Source: Erwinia typographi (lineage in GTDB: Bacteria > Pseudomonadota > Gammaproteobacteria > Enterobacterales > Enterobacteriaceae). From it: a stretch of 64,000 nucleotides of DNA. The stretch covers positions 98,280 to 162,279 of the forward strand of contig NZ_JRUQ01000041.1 in assembly GCF_000773975.1 (NCBI RefSeq). Direction: 5' to 3'. The notes below the pieces were generated by a model that saw only the letters and a list, made by a program, of their open reading frames with translations, was not told the origin of the DNA and ran no database searches. Of this stretch, positions 44,606-53,356 are shown piece by piece. Position numbers and translations under genes: made by a program. The stretch's first letter is position 1, and each line of letters opens with the position of its first letter.

Positions 44606-45238
44606 TCAGCGCGGCGCCAGCTGGCTGATAAACAGCCCCGCCGCGCTGACCGCATCAATCGCAATTTTACCCAACTGCTGATTGATAGCCCCGGCCAGGG
44701 CAATCGTGGAAAAGCCGGTACAGGAAAACGCAATCACTTCAATCCCCTGACGATAGAGCTGGTCCGCGCAGGCAAGCGCTGCTTCGCGACCCTGCGGCGT
44801 CAGCAGGTCTGTAGTGTTAAAAATGCCTTCAGGGCGGGCATAAAGAACCGCCTCGCCCAGCAGTTGCCTGAAGGGCTGCGGCGCCTGAGCGCCAATGCCC
44901 ATCACCGCCACCGGCCGGTTAAGCATTGCCGCGACGCTGGCCGACGCGCTGCCTGCGCTGACCACCGGAATGGCGACGGCCTGGCGTAACAAGGCCAGCC
45001 CTGGGTCGGCTGCACAGCTAAGAAACAGCGCGTTGCAACCCTCTGCCTCCAGCTCTTTGCCGAGCTCGACGATCTTCGGCACCGCCAAAGCTTCGCTCTC
45101 TGCATCAAAAATCCCGGTGCGCTGATCGTCGATGCAGCGGCTGACGGAGCTAATGCCCCAGGCCTGCTGAATCAGCCTGCCATGTTCACCGACAAAATTC
45201 GGGTCGTCGTGAGTCAGTACCCGGATAATCCCCAGCAT
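44606..45238 (-). CDS. Aspartate/glutamate (hydantoin) racemase family protein
   Basis: 210-residue member of the Asp/Glu/hydantoin racemase superfamily, which uses two cysteines to invert an amino-acid alpha carbon without cofactor. The two are visible: NALFLSCAADPGL (about 77-89) and EVIAFSCTGFSTI (about 173-185). It is the last gene of a minus-strand operon (12-base gap from pepE). With a dipeptidase and an OPT transporter upstream, the likely job is interconverting D- and L-aspartate-like residues released from an imported peptide, or racemising a hydantoin. Substrate not proven. Confidence 0.82.
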   Translation of the reverse strand: MLGIIRVLTHDDPNFVGEHGRLIQQAWGISSVSRCIDDQRTGIFDAESEALAVPKIVELGKELEAEGCNALFLSCAADPGLALLRQAVAIPVVSAGSASASVAAMLNRPVAVMGIGAQAPQPFRQLLGEAVLYARPEGIFNTTDLLTPQGREAALACADQLYRQGIEVIAFSCTGFSTIALAGAINQQLGKIAIDAVSAAGLFISQLAPR

Positions 45239-45250
45239 AGTTTACTCCTG

Positions 45251-45943
45251 TCAGATCAGTGGATAGTCGGCGGCCAGGGTAAGCGCTGGCTCACCGGCTT
45301 TAAAGAGTAACGTCGGGTGCGGGCCGTACGCCCAGGCCTGGTCGTCGTGCCTTTCAATCCAGTTACCCTCCGGCAGGCCAATCACCTCCAGCTCAGGCGC
45401 CAGCGCCAGAAGCTCGCGGATACGTTGCTCGCGCGTTTCGCCCTGATGACCCGCCGGCAGGGCATTGGTGAAGTGCGGGTTGATCTGCACGGGAAACAGA
45501 TTCAGCGCGTCCAGTCCGCCCGGATCGACGATCGGCATATCGTTGGTCGTACGGATGGTCGGGCAGGCAAGATTGGCCCCGGCGCTCCAGCCGACATAAA
45601 AGGCTCCGTTGCGAACGGCCGCCGGGATCGCCTTCAGCAGCCCGCGAAGACGACACTCCCTCAGCAGGTTAAAGGTATTTCCGCCGCCAACCATGACGGC
45701 ATCCGCCGTGGCAATCGCCGCCAGCGGATCGGCAAGAGTATGGACGCCGACGATATCCAGCTTCAGATCGCTCAGCGCATCGCGGACTTTATCGGTGTAG
45801 GCATCCCAGCTCTGGACGACGCCGGCAAAGGGGATAAACACCACTTGCTGGCCTGGCGACAGCGTTTTGCCGATTAGCGGTACGGCGTGTTCCAGATAGC
45901 GTGCGCCGGTTGATGCTGAGTTACTCAGTAAAAGCAGCTTCAT
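45251..45943 (-). CDS. pepE: Alpha-aspartyl dipeptidase PepE
   Basis: Serine peptidase of family S51, releasing N-terminal aspartate from Asp-Xaa dipeptides; 230 residues (E. coli PepE 229) and closely similar throughout. The nucleophile serine is in [16 protein letters not shown], and the histidine in [11 protein letters not shown]; both flank [12 protein letters not shown], conserved from E. coli. Cytoplasmic. It is placed between aroM and the racemase gene, with gaps of 11 and 12 bases, so it is co-transcribed. In E. coli and Salmonella pepE is usually alone, so inclusion in this operon suggests a dedicated peptide-degradation pathway. Confidence 0.95.
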   Translation of the reverse strand: MKLLLLSNSASTGARYLEHAVPLIGKTLSPGQQVVFIPFAGVVQSWDAYTDKVRDALSDLKLDIVGVHTLADPLAAIATADAVMVGGGNTFNLLRECRLRGLLKAIPAAVRNGAFYVGWSAGANLACPTIRTTNDMPIVDPGGLDALNLFPVQINPHFTNALPAGHQGETREQRIRELLALAPELEVIGLPEGNWIERHDDQAWAYGPHPTLLFKAGEPALTLAADYPLI

Positions 45944-45954
45944 CTCTTCTCCTC

Positions 45955-46635
45955 TTATAGCAAGTTGCGCAGTAAATCCGCTATCAGCTGGTTTGACAGG
46001 ACCACCGGCTGCCCAACGTGGCGGGCGCAGATTTCCCGATGCCAGCCAGTGTAGCCCATGCAGTCGGTGAGGATAATATCGGCGCCTTGTTCCGCCAGCG
46101 AACGCGCGGCGGCGGCAATCTCTTCTTCCGTTGCGGTGTAAGGAGAGGCCACGGCAAAGACCGGTTTAACCTTCGCGCCGCGCCACTTCTCCAGCTCGCT
46201 GGCAATCTGCGACGCCAGCGGCACCAGAATGCCAGCCTGGCGCTCGCCCACCAGGGCATTAAGGGTTGGCGGCAGAATTCGGTCCGGCTCAATCAGCCAG
46301 GCGCCGTCGCCGTGCAGGCCGTGAAACTCGCCGGTGCAGAGCAGCACGATGATTTCGCAACCTGCGGCGGCCAGCTCGCTGATTTTCTGCTGCACGGCAA
46401 TACCGACCGCCGCTTTCCCCATGACCACGGCGCGCCCATCCAACAGGCGCGAGGTCAGCACCGCGTCGCCAGCTACGACGGGAAACTGGGCGGCGATGGC
46501 ATCGTCGTCAAGCCCATCCAGCACGCCCGCGTGCAGACAGCTGACGTGGGCAGGCAGCGCCTGCTCAAGGATAGGCGTGATATCGCTGCGCGGAGCCTGA
46601 CCAATGGTCAGGGTGCCTATTTTATGGATAGCCAT
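45955..46635 (-). CDS. AroM family protein
   Basis: 226-residue AroM-like protein (E. coli AroM 225), of unknown function. It starts [20 protein letters not shown] at 46635, matching the family; the open frame extends to 46824 without support. Further segments are [26 protein letters not shown] and [12 protein letters not shown]. The fold is predicted to be related to Asp/Glu racemases, with cysteines in LLCTGEF and TDCMGY at positions comparable to the racemase pair. Together with the true racemase downstream this suggests a second isomerase- or lyase-like enzyme. One base separates it from the DUF1177 stop. Confidence 0.85.
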   Translation of the reverse strand: MAIHKIGTLTIGQAPRSDITPILEQALPAHVSCLHAGVLDGLDDDAIAAQFPVVAGDAVLTSRLLDGRAVVMGKAAVGIAVQQKISELAAAGCEIIVLLCTGEFHGLHGDGAWLIEPDRILPPTLNALVGERQAGILVPLASQIASELEKWRGAKVKPVFAVASPYTATEEEIAAAARSLAEQGADIILTDCMGYTGWHREICARHVGQPVVLSNQLIADLLRNLL

Positions 46636-46636
46636 C

Positions 46637-47575
46637 TCAGACCTCCTGCTGGCGTTTTTGCAGGTGAGCCAGCGAGCCGTACAGCTTAAGCAGATGCTGA
46701 TATTCATCCTGGTTGTAGAACTGGCAGGTGCCGCGCGTAAACTCTTTTGCAACCTCAACGGCAAATTTGCACGCCAGCGCGATATCGACTTCATGGCTGG
46801 CGCCGGTACCGCAGCCGGGAACAATGCCTTCTGCGGTGATGGCCACGCCCACTACCGGCGCGCAGGTGGCAATCGACGGCTGCAAAATGCTGTTCAGGTG
46901 ATAAACGCCGTTGCCGTAAGGCGTGATGTCCTGAGTGGTGATGGGGAAGGTGACGGGCAGTTTGCCGGTGGTCATCTCCATCACCCGCAGCAGATCTTCT
47001 GAAACGCGCAGGATGTAGCCTTCTTTCACCGTTGGCGAAATGGCGAAGCCTTTGTGGTTGATGATGCGGTTGCCTTTAGTGGTGTCGATCGACAGTACCG
47101 CATCCATCTCTTCATCAATTTCCTGCTCGTTCATATCCTCGGTTTCGACCGGCGAATCCATAAAGTCGACCGGCTCATGCGGGCGGGTTGGCGCATCGGG
47201 GCAGATATGGGTGGAGATAATCACGTCGCCGGGCAGGCTGTCGCCCTGGCGCTGCATTTCAGCCAGCTTAAGGGCGGCGGCGACGGCGGCGACGGCGCCG
47301 TCAGCATCGGAAACCATGCCAATGCGGCCAGGACGCGCGCCAATACCGCCCAGACGGCCTACAATACCCAGCGTTGGCGCGGTGCCGCCCAGGTGCTTTC
47401 CTGCTGAGCCGGGGATAACTATTTTGATGAAATCCGTTTTGCCCTTCAGGCCGTGAACCTCTTTCACCGTTACTTCCACGCTGGCATAACCGGCCAGCAG
47501 CTGCTGAACTTTCTGGCCGCTGGCCCAGGCGCTGTCCAGCAATTCAAATACCTGTAGAGTCTGATGTAAGCTCAT
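46637..47575 (-). CDS. DUF1177 family protein
   Basis: 312-residue protein I recognise as DUF1177, a family with no assigned activity. Notable conserved-looking parts are GLKGKTDFIKIVIPG, GRLGGIGARPGRIGMVSDADGA, STHICPDAPTRPHEPVDFMDSP and HEVDIALACKFAVEVAKEFTRG. Conserved Asp, Glu and His in these stretches (SDADGA, THICPDAP) could bind metal, and the organisation loosely recalls M28/M20-type amidohydrolases, which would suit a peptide operon; this is speculation. Always or often found beside OPT transporters and AroM-like genes in my memory. Sits between OPT (21-base gap) and aroM (1 base). Confidence 0.82.
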   Translation of the reverse strand: MSLHQTLQVFELLDSAWASGQKVQQLLAGYASVEVTVKEVHGLKGKTDFIKIVIPGSAGKHLGGTAPTLGIVGRLGGIGARPGRIGMVSDADGAVAAVAAALKLAEMQRQGDSLPGDVIISTHICPDAPTRPHEPVDFMDSPVETEDMNEQEIDEEMDAVLSIDTTKGNRIINHKGFAISPTVKEGYILRVSEDLLRVMEMTTGKLPVTFPITTQDITPYGNGVYHLNSILQPSIATCAPVVGVAITAEGIVPGCGTGASHEVDIALACKFAVEVAKEFTRGTCQFYNQDEYQHLLKLYGSLAHLQKRQQEV

Positions 47576-47596
47576 GATTTTACCTTATTAAATGCG

Positions 47597-49216
47597 TTAT
47601 TTTTTGCCGCCCGGCAGGACCGAGCTGAAGAAACTAAACAGGGCGTCGCCGGCGATCATGCCTGCCGCCAGCACTTCCATTTTGTTGCGTGCCGGTTCGC
47701 CGCCGACGCGCAGCCACACCGCGCGGATAGCGATACCGATCAGTACCGCCCAACCGGCCAGAGGGTTGTTGATTAACAGGCCCGTCGCCAGCAGAACGCC
47801 CATCTGGCGGCCAGGGCCGCCGATCAGTTGGATCAGCGCGCCCGGAATTGCCCAAATCAGCAGCGATTTAGCGATATCCATCGAGACGCCCGCGTTAATC
47901 GCCGCGACGTACACTTTGGCAACGGGCGGAACCAGCCCCTGAGCGAAGTAGCCTTTAAAAATGAACAGCACCACCGGTATCGCCACCACAAAGGCGAGCA
48001 TCGCGGCCAGCAGTTGCTGGCGGCGTCCTTCCAGCTCAAAAGCCGTGTGCTGGCCCTTTCCACGCAGGATCCAGCCCGCTTTCAGGTCATAACCCATATC
48101 GGCAAAGGCCGGACCCGTCGCCGCCGAGAAGCCGCACAGCATCGCCAGCGCTTCGGGCGGGAAACCGATCAGAATGCCAATCAGCAGGGTAATCAGCGCA
48201 ACGGCAAAGGCCGGGAACCAGCCCGAGTGCATGGCGGCCAGGCCGACAATCATCTGGTGCAGGAAGGCGGCAAAGGCGGCGTAGACCATAAACGCCAGCA
48301 GCCACGGCAGGGTGAGATGAGCATAGAGGCCGCTGCTTAGGGCAATCAGCACGGAGATCAGCGCAAAGCCCAGCGCGCCAAAGCGCAGCGTTTTGCCTAT
48401 CTGCTCGTTTTGCGCTTCCGGTAGCGCCGACTGCGGCCGATCGCTGGCGGGCGCGTCTTTTTTGCCCGAGCGGACCAGTTTGACGATCTGGAACATCGCC
48501 ACCACGCCCGCCCCGGCCATCATGCCGTGAGGAATATAGAGCTGGTTGATATCAATACCGAACATCGGCTGAGAGTAGCCGCGCAGCAGAAAGCCAACGC
48601 CGAGCATCCCCAGCGCCCAGATATTGCCAATAAACGCTGTCCCCAGCGCCGCCATCGGGAATTTAAACCAGGAGCCGACGGCGCCCATCGCAATCCCAAT
48701 GCCCAGCAGTACCGCATGTTTACCGCCTTTATCACCAGCCTTGATCGACTCGGCGGCGGCCACGCCAGGCGGCCAGGCGCCTTCCGCCGGGAAGATGCGG
48801 GTATTAAACAGGCGATAGAGCAGATAGCCATCGAGCAGCATGGCCAGCGAGACGCCGATAAACATCGGCATCACCATATCCTGACGGCCAAACAGCCACG
48901 GGATAGCGATAGGCAACAGCAGGGAGTTAGCCGCGCCAAAGGTGGCCGCCGAGGTGGCACTCTGCGCCAGGTTCTGAATATGAACCGAGCGGAAGCGGGC
49001 GAAATAGTGCAGCGGGATGCGCGCAATCACCATCGCCACCATGGCACCGATAATGGCAGTGTTCGGCGTGACGCCCAGCGTGGTTAGCAGCTGCACGCCG
49101 ATAATGGCGCCAAACACGCTGAGCACCAGCAGCAGCAATAGCGTGGCCGGGGCGAAGGTGCGGGGATGGACCGGGGCTTCCTCGCGTGACGATTCTGAAA
49201 GCGCATTCTGACTCAC
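47597..49216 (-). CDS. OPT family oligopeptide transporter
   Basis: 539-residue inner-membrane transporter with about 14 hydrophobic segments, of the OPT/YSL superfamily, which imports small peptides or metal chelates using protons. It starts at GTG (49216) behind AGGAG. Family-like elements include GVTPNTAIIGAMVAMVIARIPLHYF, AATFGAANSLLLPIAIPWLFG and the repeated GIDINQLYIPHGMMAGAG. As first structural gene after the IclR regulator it defines the operon's input: a small peptide that PepE, the DUF1177/AroM proteins and the racemase then process. The actual cargo is unknown. Confidence 0.85.
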   Translation of the reverse strand: MSQNALSESSREEAPVHPRTFAPATLLLLLVLSVFGAIIGVQLLTTLGVTPNTAIIGAMVAMVIARIPLHYFARFRSVHIQNLAQSATSAATFGAANSLLLPIAIPWLFGRQDMVMPMFIGVSLAMLLDGYLLYRLFNTRIFPAEGAWPPGVAAAESIKAGDKGGKHAVLLGIGIAMGAVGSWFKFPMAALGTAFIGNIWALGMLGVGFLLRGYSQPMFGIDINQLYIPHGMMAGAGVVAMFQIVKLVRSGKKDAPASDRPQSALPEAQNEQIGKTLRFGALGFALISVLIALSSGLYAHLTLPWLLAFMVYAAFAAFLHQMIVGLAAMHSGWFPAFAVALITLLIGILIGFPPEALAMLCGFSAATGPAFADMGYDLKAGWILRGKGQHTAFELEGRRQQLLAAMLAFVVAIPVVLFIFKGYFAQGLVPPVAKVYVAAINAGVSMDIAKSLLIWAIPGALIQLIGGPGRQMGVLLATGLLINNPLAGWAVLIGIAIRAVWLRVGGEPARNKMEVLAAGMIAGDALFSFFSSVLPGGKK

Positions 49217-49246
49217 GGTAATTCTCCTGGTATTGGCAAAAAAACG

Positions 49247-50011
49247 TTAAGGCTGGTGGCTTACCAGCGTGTCACCCGTTTTATGGGCGATAAGCAGGGC
49301 GGTTTCTTTTAGTAGGGTGGCAATTCGCTGTAGCTCTTGCGGCTGTGCCAGCGTTTGAGGAAACGAGAGGCAGAAGGCCACCGCTTCATGGGTAGTCGGG
49401 TCGCCGATTGCGCAACTGACCGAAGCGGTATCGGCCACGGACTCATTCACCGCGCTGGCAAAGCCAGCTTCTCTGGTGCGGATGACTGCCGCCATCAGTT
49501 TTTCAACCGTATGGGGGCTGCCGTTAAGCTGCGCGGCAACCTGCGGGCTGCTGAAGAAGGCCTGCAATTCGCTTTCGCTCAGGCGGGCCAGCAGCGCGCG
49601 GCCGGTGGAGGTCCCCCAGGCGGGCGAGCGGGAGCCAGGCCAGGTCACCACCGGCAGCGACTGACGCCCGTGGATCACCCGCAGTACCAGGATCTCCTGG
49701 TTATCCAGCATTGAGATATAACCGGTATAGCCGGTGCGTTCGCACAGGGAGCGCAGAGCGTTATCCACCAGCTCGCTGAGCGGGGCCTGGCGATTAACCA
49801 GATGCGACGCAGACATAATCAGCGGCCCCGGCAGGAAGACGCCTTTCACCTCGTTCCTTTCGATGTAGCCGTAGGATTCGAGCTGGTTCATCACCCTTGA
49901 GGCGGTGCTTTTGGGCATACCCAGATGGGTAATGACATCATTGATGCGAATCCCGCCCTGGAGCGAGACCATCAATTTCAGAATGCTGGCGGTAGTATCA
50001 AGGATGGACAT
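49247..50011 (-). CDS. IclR family regulator of the peptide operon
   Basis: 254-residue IclR-type regulator. Winged helix at about 1-65 (LQGGIRINDVITHLGMPKSTASRVMNQLESYGYI), then the ligand domain with GYTGYISMLDNQEILVLRVIHGRQSLPV and the typical AWGTSTGRALLARLSE plus ASAVNESVADTASVSCAIGD. It is the first gene on the minus strand, 30 bases ahead of the OPT gene, and is probably co-transcribed and autoregulated. IclR proteins usually sense a pathway substrate or intermediate. A candidate operator lies just upstream. Confidence 0.9.
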   Translation of the reverse strand: MSILDTTASILKLMVSLQGGIRINDVITHLGMPKSTASRVMNQLESYGYIERNEVKGVFLPGPLIMSASHLVNRQAPLSELVDNALRSLCERTGYTGYISMLDNQEILVLRVIHGRQSLPVVTWPGSRSPAWGTSTGRALLARLSESELQAFFSSPQVAAQLNGSPHTVEKLMAAVIRTREAGFASAVNESVADTASVSCAIGDPTTHEAVAFCLSFPQTLAQPQELQRIATLLKETALLIAHKTGDTLVSHQP

Positions 50012-50028
50012 CGCAAAGTCTCAAAAAA

Positions 50029-50043
50029 TGGGATTCAGTTCCA
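50029..50043. promoter_or_regulatory. Candidate IclR operator
   Basis: TGGGATTCAGTTCCA, an imperfect 15-bp dyad like IclR-family sites (TGGAA..TTCCA), 18 bases before the regulator start. Only one site of this kind was seen. Confidence 0.4.
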
Positions 50044-50119
50044 TTTAATGAGTTGCAAAATGAGTGCCAATAATAACCTGTTGAATTATTTGCGATAGTA
50101 AAGATGTGCAGACGTGAAC

Positions 50120-50134
50120 GCCCCAAAATGGGGC
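50120..50134 (-). terminator. Short GC hairpin downstream of the Nudix gene
   Basis: GCCCC-ATTTT-GGGGC on the minus strand, about 50 bases past the Nudix stop; a T-run (CCTTTTTTGC) lies before rather than after it. Its function as terminator is uncertain. Confidence 0.35.
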
Positions 50135-50185
50135 TCCATTATGGGGCAATGAGCAAAAAAGGAGCAGACTCAGGTTTATCGCCGT

Positions 50186-50602
50186 TCAGGCCTGAGCCAG
50201 CAGCGGCAGCAGCTCGCCCTGCTGATGCAGCGTCTCCAGCGGGGCGAACAGCGGCTGGGGCAGCTCAGCAGCGGAGAACCATTGCCAGCCCGCACATTTA
50301 TCTGGCTCTCGCGTCTCTGGCGTGCCGCTGGTCCGTTCCGCCAGCATGAAAAGGGTCACGTAATGTTTACCTTCGGCGGTAAAAAAATCGTTGGTGAAGG
50401 TGATTTTAGCCATTTGCTCCACGACCAAACCGGTTTCCTCCAGGACTTCCCGCTGCGCGCACTCTTCCGGCGTTTCGCCAAACTCAAGGTGCCCGCCTGG
50501 CGCTGCCCAGAAATCTGCGCCGTGGCTACCTTTACGTCGGCCAAGCAGCAGCCTGCCTTCCCGTACAATCAGCACGCCTACGCCAATTTTCGGCTGGGTC
50601 AT
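50186..50602 (-). CDS. Nudix hydrolase
   Basis: 138-residue Nudix protein with a complete box GHLEFGETPEECAQREVLEETGL (G-x5-E-x7-REUxEExGU), the Mg-binding catalytic helix. The N-terminus PKIGVGVLIVREGRLLLGRRKGSHGADFWAAPGG is typical of nucleotide-sugar or 8-oxo-dGTP/CTP-type pyrophosphohydrolases. It would cleave a nucleoside diphosphate linked to X, for housekeeping of oxidised nucleotides or sugar nucleotides; the specific substrate is not readable. It stands alone between the IclR and HxlR genes. Confidence 0.9.
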   Translation of the reverse strand: MTQPKIGVGVLIVREGRLLLGRRKGSHGADFWAAPGGHLEFGETPEECAQREVLEETGLVVEQMAKITFTNDFFTAEGKHYVTLFMLAERTSGTPETREPDKCAGWQWFSAAELPQPLFAPLETLHQQGELLPLLAQA

Positions 50603-50674
50603 TTCTTTCTCCTTTTGACATCAAATATAGCTGCCCCGCGCCGCTTCCCGGCGCGCTGGCAGGGATCGCCCTGG

Positions 50675-51091
50675 TTAATCCGTGGTCCCGGCTTCGCTGG
50701 CGAACTGGCGACGATGTTCCATAATCTGCTGTAAATTGGATTCAATCCAGTCTGCCAGTCCCGTCACCTGCTCTCGTACCTGGTGCCCAATCGGCGACAG
50801 GCGATAGTCGACGTGGGGCGGAATAACGTCGTAAGCGATACGCTCAACGAAGCCATCCTCCTCCATCAGTCTGAGCGTCTGTGACAGCATTCTTTCGCTA
50901 ATGCCGCCAATTTTCCTTCTCAGCTCGCTGAAGCGCAGGGTGTCATGCTGGAGTGCAACCAGGATCAGCAGGCTCCAGCGACTGGTCAGGCGTTTCAGCA
51001 CGTCTCTGGACGGGCAGTTGGCGTCGAACAGTTCACCCCGCTGGAGTTTATCGCTGAACGAGGTGCAGAGAGCATCTTCATTTTTTTTCAC
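50675..51091 (-). CDS. HxlR family regulator, QorR/YtfH-like
   Basis: 138-residue HxlR winged-helix regulator. CPSRDVLKRLTSRWSLLILVAL with an N-terminal cysteine in the redox-sensing position of QorR/HypR-type members, followed by LRFSELRRKIGGISERMLSQTLRLMEEDGFVER (helix-turn-helix). The start is GTG at 51091, with AGGAA upstream. It is divergent from qorB with a concentric palindrome over its own start region, so autoregulation and control of qorB by electrophile or disulfide stress are likely, matching E. coli ytfH-ytfG. The C-terminal region continues to the stop at 50675. Confidence 0.88.
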   Translation of the reverse strand: MKKNEDALCTSFSDKLQRGELFDANCPSRDVLKRLTSRWSLLILVALQHDTLRFSELRRKIGGISERMLSQTLRLMEEDGFVERIAYDVIPPHVDYRLSPIGHQVREQVTGLADWIESNLQQIMEHRRQFASEAGTTD

Positions 51092-51128
51092 ACTAACATT
51101 CCTGTAAGTACTTACTTTTAATTAGTGT
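51090..51128. promoter_or_regulatory. Concentric palindromes between qorR and qorB
   Basis: Inner perfect dyad GTAAGTACTTAC at 51104-51115; outer arms ACACTAA (51090-51096) and TTAGTGT (51122-51128) centred half a base away. It overlaps the regulator's start and ribosome site, well placed as the operator of the HxlR protein for both divergent genes. Confidence 0.75.
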
Positions 51129-51208
51129 ATGACATAGGCTGGTTGGGTGAAAGCGATTTACGCGGCAGCCGCCGCAAAAAATTTTAAAATGAGTACAGGA
51201 GAAACATC

Positions 51209-52066
51209 ATGATTGCTGTAACTGGCGCGACGGGCCAACTGGGCCGCTTAGTGATTGAAGCCTTGCTGAAAAAGGTTCCTGCGGCAGACATTATTGCCGC
51301 CGTGCGATCGCCTGAAAAGGCGAAGGACATTGCCGCTCTGGGCGTGCAGGTGCGCAAAGCGGATTATTCGCAGCCCGATACCTTAGTCAGCGCGTTCAGC
51401 GGCGTGGAAAAAGTGCTGCTGATCTCTTCCAGCGAAGTTGGCGCGCGCGAAGCCCAGCACAAATCGGTGATTGCGGCGGCCAAAGAGGCAGGCGTCTTGC
51501 TGCTGGCCTATACCAGCTTATTGCACGCTGATACGACCCCGCTGGGGTTGGGTAGCGAGCACCGCAGTACCGAGCAGGCGCTGATCGCTTCCGGCGTGCC
51601 TTTTGCTATTCTGCGCAACGGCTGGTACACCGAAAACTACGCCGCCAGTATTGCTCCCGCCGTAGCGCACGGTGCCTTTATTGGTGCGGCAGGCGAAGGG
51701 AAGATTGCCTCTGCCAGCCGTCAGGATTATGCCGAAGCCGCTGCCGCCGTGCTCACCAGCAGCGGTGCCGCAGGTAAAACGTATGAGCTGGCGGGTGACA
51801 CTGCCTATACGCTGGCGGAGTTCAGCGCTGAAATTGCGCAGAAGAGCGGAAAAGAGATTCAGTACGTCAATATGTCGCAGGCCGAGTTCTCCGCTGCGCT
51901 GAAGGGGGCAGGTCTGCCAGACTGGCTGGCAGAGATGCTGGCTGACTCCGATGCCGGAGCGGCGCAAGGAGCGCTGTTTGATGACGGACGCACCCTTAGT
52001 AAGCTGATTGGCCGCCCGACTACGCCGTGGCAGGACGTGGTCAGCGCGTTTGTCGCGAAGGTATAA
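51209..52066 (+). CDS. qorB: NAD(P)H:quinone oxidoreductase 2 (QorB/YtfG)
   Basis: 285-residue NmrA-like atypical SDR matching E. coli QorB (286). N-terminal cofactor motif MIAVTGATGQLGRLVIEAL, then KVLLISSSEVG, LLLAYTSLLHADTTPLGL, FAILRNGWYTENYAAS and GAAGEGKIASASRQDYAEAAA, all shared. It reduces quinones with NADPH and protects against electrophilic quinones; cytoplasmic. It is divergent from its probable HxlR regulator, with the operator between. It ends at a perfect hairpin terminator shared with the convergent MFS gene. Confidence 0.93.
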   Translation: MIAVTGATGQLGRLVIEALLKKVPAADIIAAVRSPEKAKDIAALGVQVRKADYSQPDTLVSAFSGVEKVLLISSSEVGAREAQHKSVIAAAKEAGVLLLAYTSLLHADTTPLGLGSEHRSTEQALIASGVPFAILRNGWYTENYAASIAPAVAHGAFIGAAGEGKIASASRQDYAEAAAAVLTSSGAAGKTYELAGDTAYTLAEFSAEIAQKSGKEIQYVNMSQAEFSAALKGAGLPDWLAEMLADSDAGAAQGALFDDGRTLSKLIGRPTTPWQDVVSAFVAKV

Positions 52067-52073
52067 AAGCTTT

Positions 52074-52096
52074 CGGGAGAGCCAGGCTCTCCCGTT
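52074..52096. terminator. Bidirectional terminator qorB / MFS
   Basis: Perfect 10-bp inverted repeat CGGGAGAGCC-A-GGCTCTCCCG followed by TT. Convergent genes on both sides. Confidence 0.75.
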
Positions 52097-52106
52097 GCTG
52101 GCGCCG

Positions 52107-53330
52107 TCAGGCTGCTGTCCGCCGGTCAATGATACGGCTGTAGGCATACACCGATAGCCCACCCAGCGTCGCGGTGATACCCAACACGGTGAAACCCGGT
52201 ACGTATGAGCCGCTGTAACTGTGAAGATATTCCACCACAAAGCCAGCGGTGGTGCCGCCAAGCCCGGCGCCAATTCCATTAATCACCCCTGCAGCGGGGC
52301 CGACGGCCTCTTTTTTCACGCTGGAGGTAATAATTGACCAGATATTGGTGGTAAAACAGCTGGTTAAACAGCCAATCGACAGGGTGATCAGCGCCAGCCT
52401 GGCGGCCGGGCTGTCAATAAAAGGCAGCCCAATCAGGCAGAGACCGGCCAGGCCTAAACCGATAGCGGCAATCGCCCCGCGCTGCTGCGTTTTGTCACTG
52501 TAGCGCGAGATGGGTATCGCCAGAATAATGGCGAGGAAATAGGGCAGTGAGCTGGCTATCCCCTGAGACATACCGGAATACCCCAATGATTTCACCACCA
52601 TCGGGATAAACAGCGTGATTCCCCAGAACAACATACCGTTGGCAAAATAGCTGAAGATCAGTAGCAAAAAAGGGGAGCCGCCTAAATCGGTGAAGCTGAT
52701 TTTTCCGCCAGCCACTTCCGCCTCCGGTTCCGGGATATGCTGATCGGCATCGCGGCTATCCGGCTTGCTTTTGAGGAACAGCAGGAACATCGGCACGACG
52801 ATAAATACGCCCAGGCTACCGGTTATATAGAAAACCCACTTCCAGCCAAGAAGATGATAAATAGGCGTCAGAATGACGAAGCCTAACGACAGTGCCAGAA
52901 ACTGCCCATAAAACTGGATGATGTTAGTGCCGCGGGTGATTTCATCTTTATTAAACCAGGCCCGGGCAAAGCGGAACTGCTGCGGCCAGTAGATCCCTTC
53001 CGCCACGCCAAGAATAATACGGAAAAGAATAAGGATCGTTGGCGAGGTTATCCAGGCTGTCATGATCTGGACTACTGACCACAGCAGCACCATAGAGACT
53101 ATTGTCGCTTTCGGATTGAGTTTGCTGGTGAGAAAACCGCCGAAAAAATTAGCCAGCGCGTAGCCGATCAGGAAGCCGGTAAGGGCGAAACTTTTGGTCG
53201 CCGCGCCGTCAATCCCCAAATCTTGTTCCATGCCGGGCAGGGCAATGGAAAGATTCGAACGATCCAGATAAGCCACAAACAGGCCGATCATCAGAGTGAA
53301 TCCGATTTTGAACCACTTAGATTTAAACAT
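52107..53330 (-). CDS. MFS transporter, sugar-acid (ACS family) type
   Basis: 407-residue major facilitator of the anion:cation symporter group that includes ExuT, GudP, DgoT and RhmT. It starts MFKSKWFKIGFTLMIGLFVAYLDRSNLSIALPGM, with the DRSN motif shared by those hexuronate/aldarate carriers, then GYALANFFGGFLTSKLNPKATI and LILFRIILGVAEGIYWPQQF. Twelve helices. It lies 26 bases downstream of an enolase-family dehydratase on the same strand and after a LacI regulator, forming an acid-sugar utilisation module. The substrate is probably an aldonate or aldarate; which one is unknown. Confidence 0.88.
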   Translation of the reverse strand: MFKSKWFKIGFTLMIGLFVAYLDRSNLSIALPGMEQDLGIDGAATKSFALTGFLIGYALANFFGGFLTSKLNPKATIVSMVLLWSVVQIMTAWITSPTILILFRIILGVAEGIYWPQQFRFARAWFNKDEITRGTNIIQFYGQFLALSLGFVILTPIYHLLGWKWVFYITGSLGVFIVVPMFLLFLKSKPDSRDADQHIPEPEAEVAGGKISFTDLGGSPFLLLIFSYFANGMLFWGITLFIPMVVKSLGYSGMSQGIASSLPYFLAIILAIPISRYSDKTQQRGAIAAIGLGLAGLCLIGLPFIDSPAARLALITLSIGCLTSCFTTNIWSIITSSVKKEAVGPAAGVINGIGAGLGGTTAGFVVEYLHSYSGSYVPGFTVLGITATLGGLSVYAYSRIIDRRTAA

Positions 53331-53356
53331 GGTGAAATCCTGCCGTTGATTATCCG

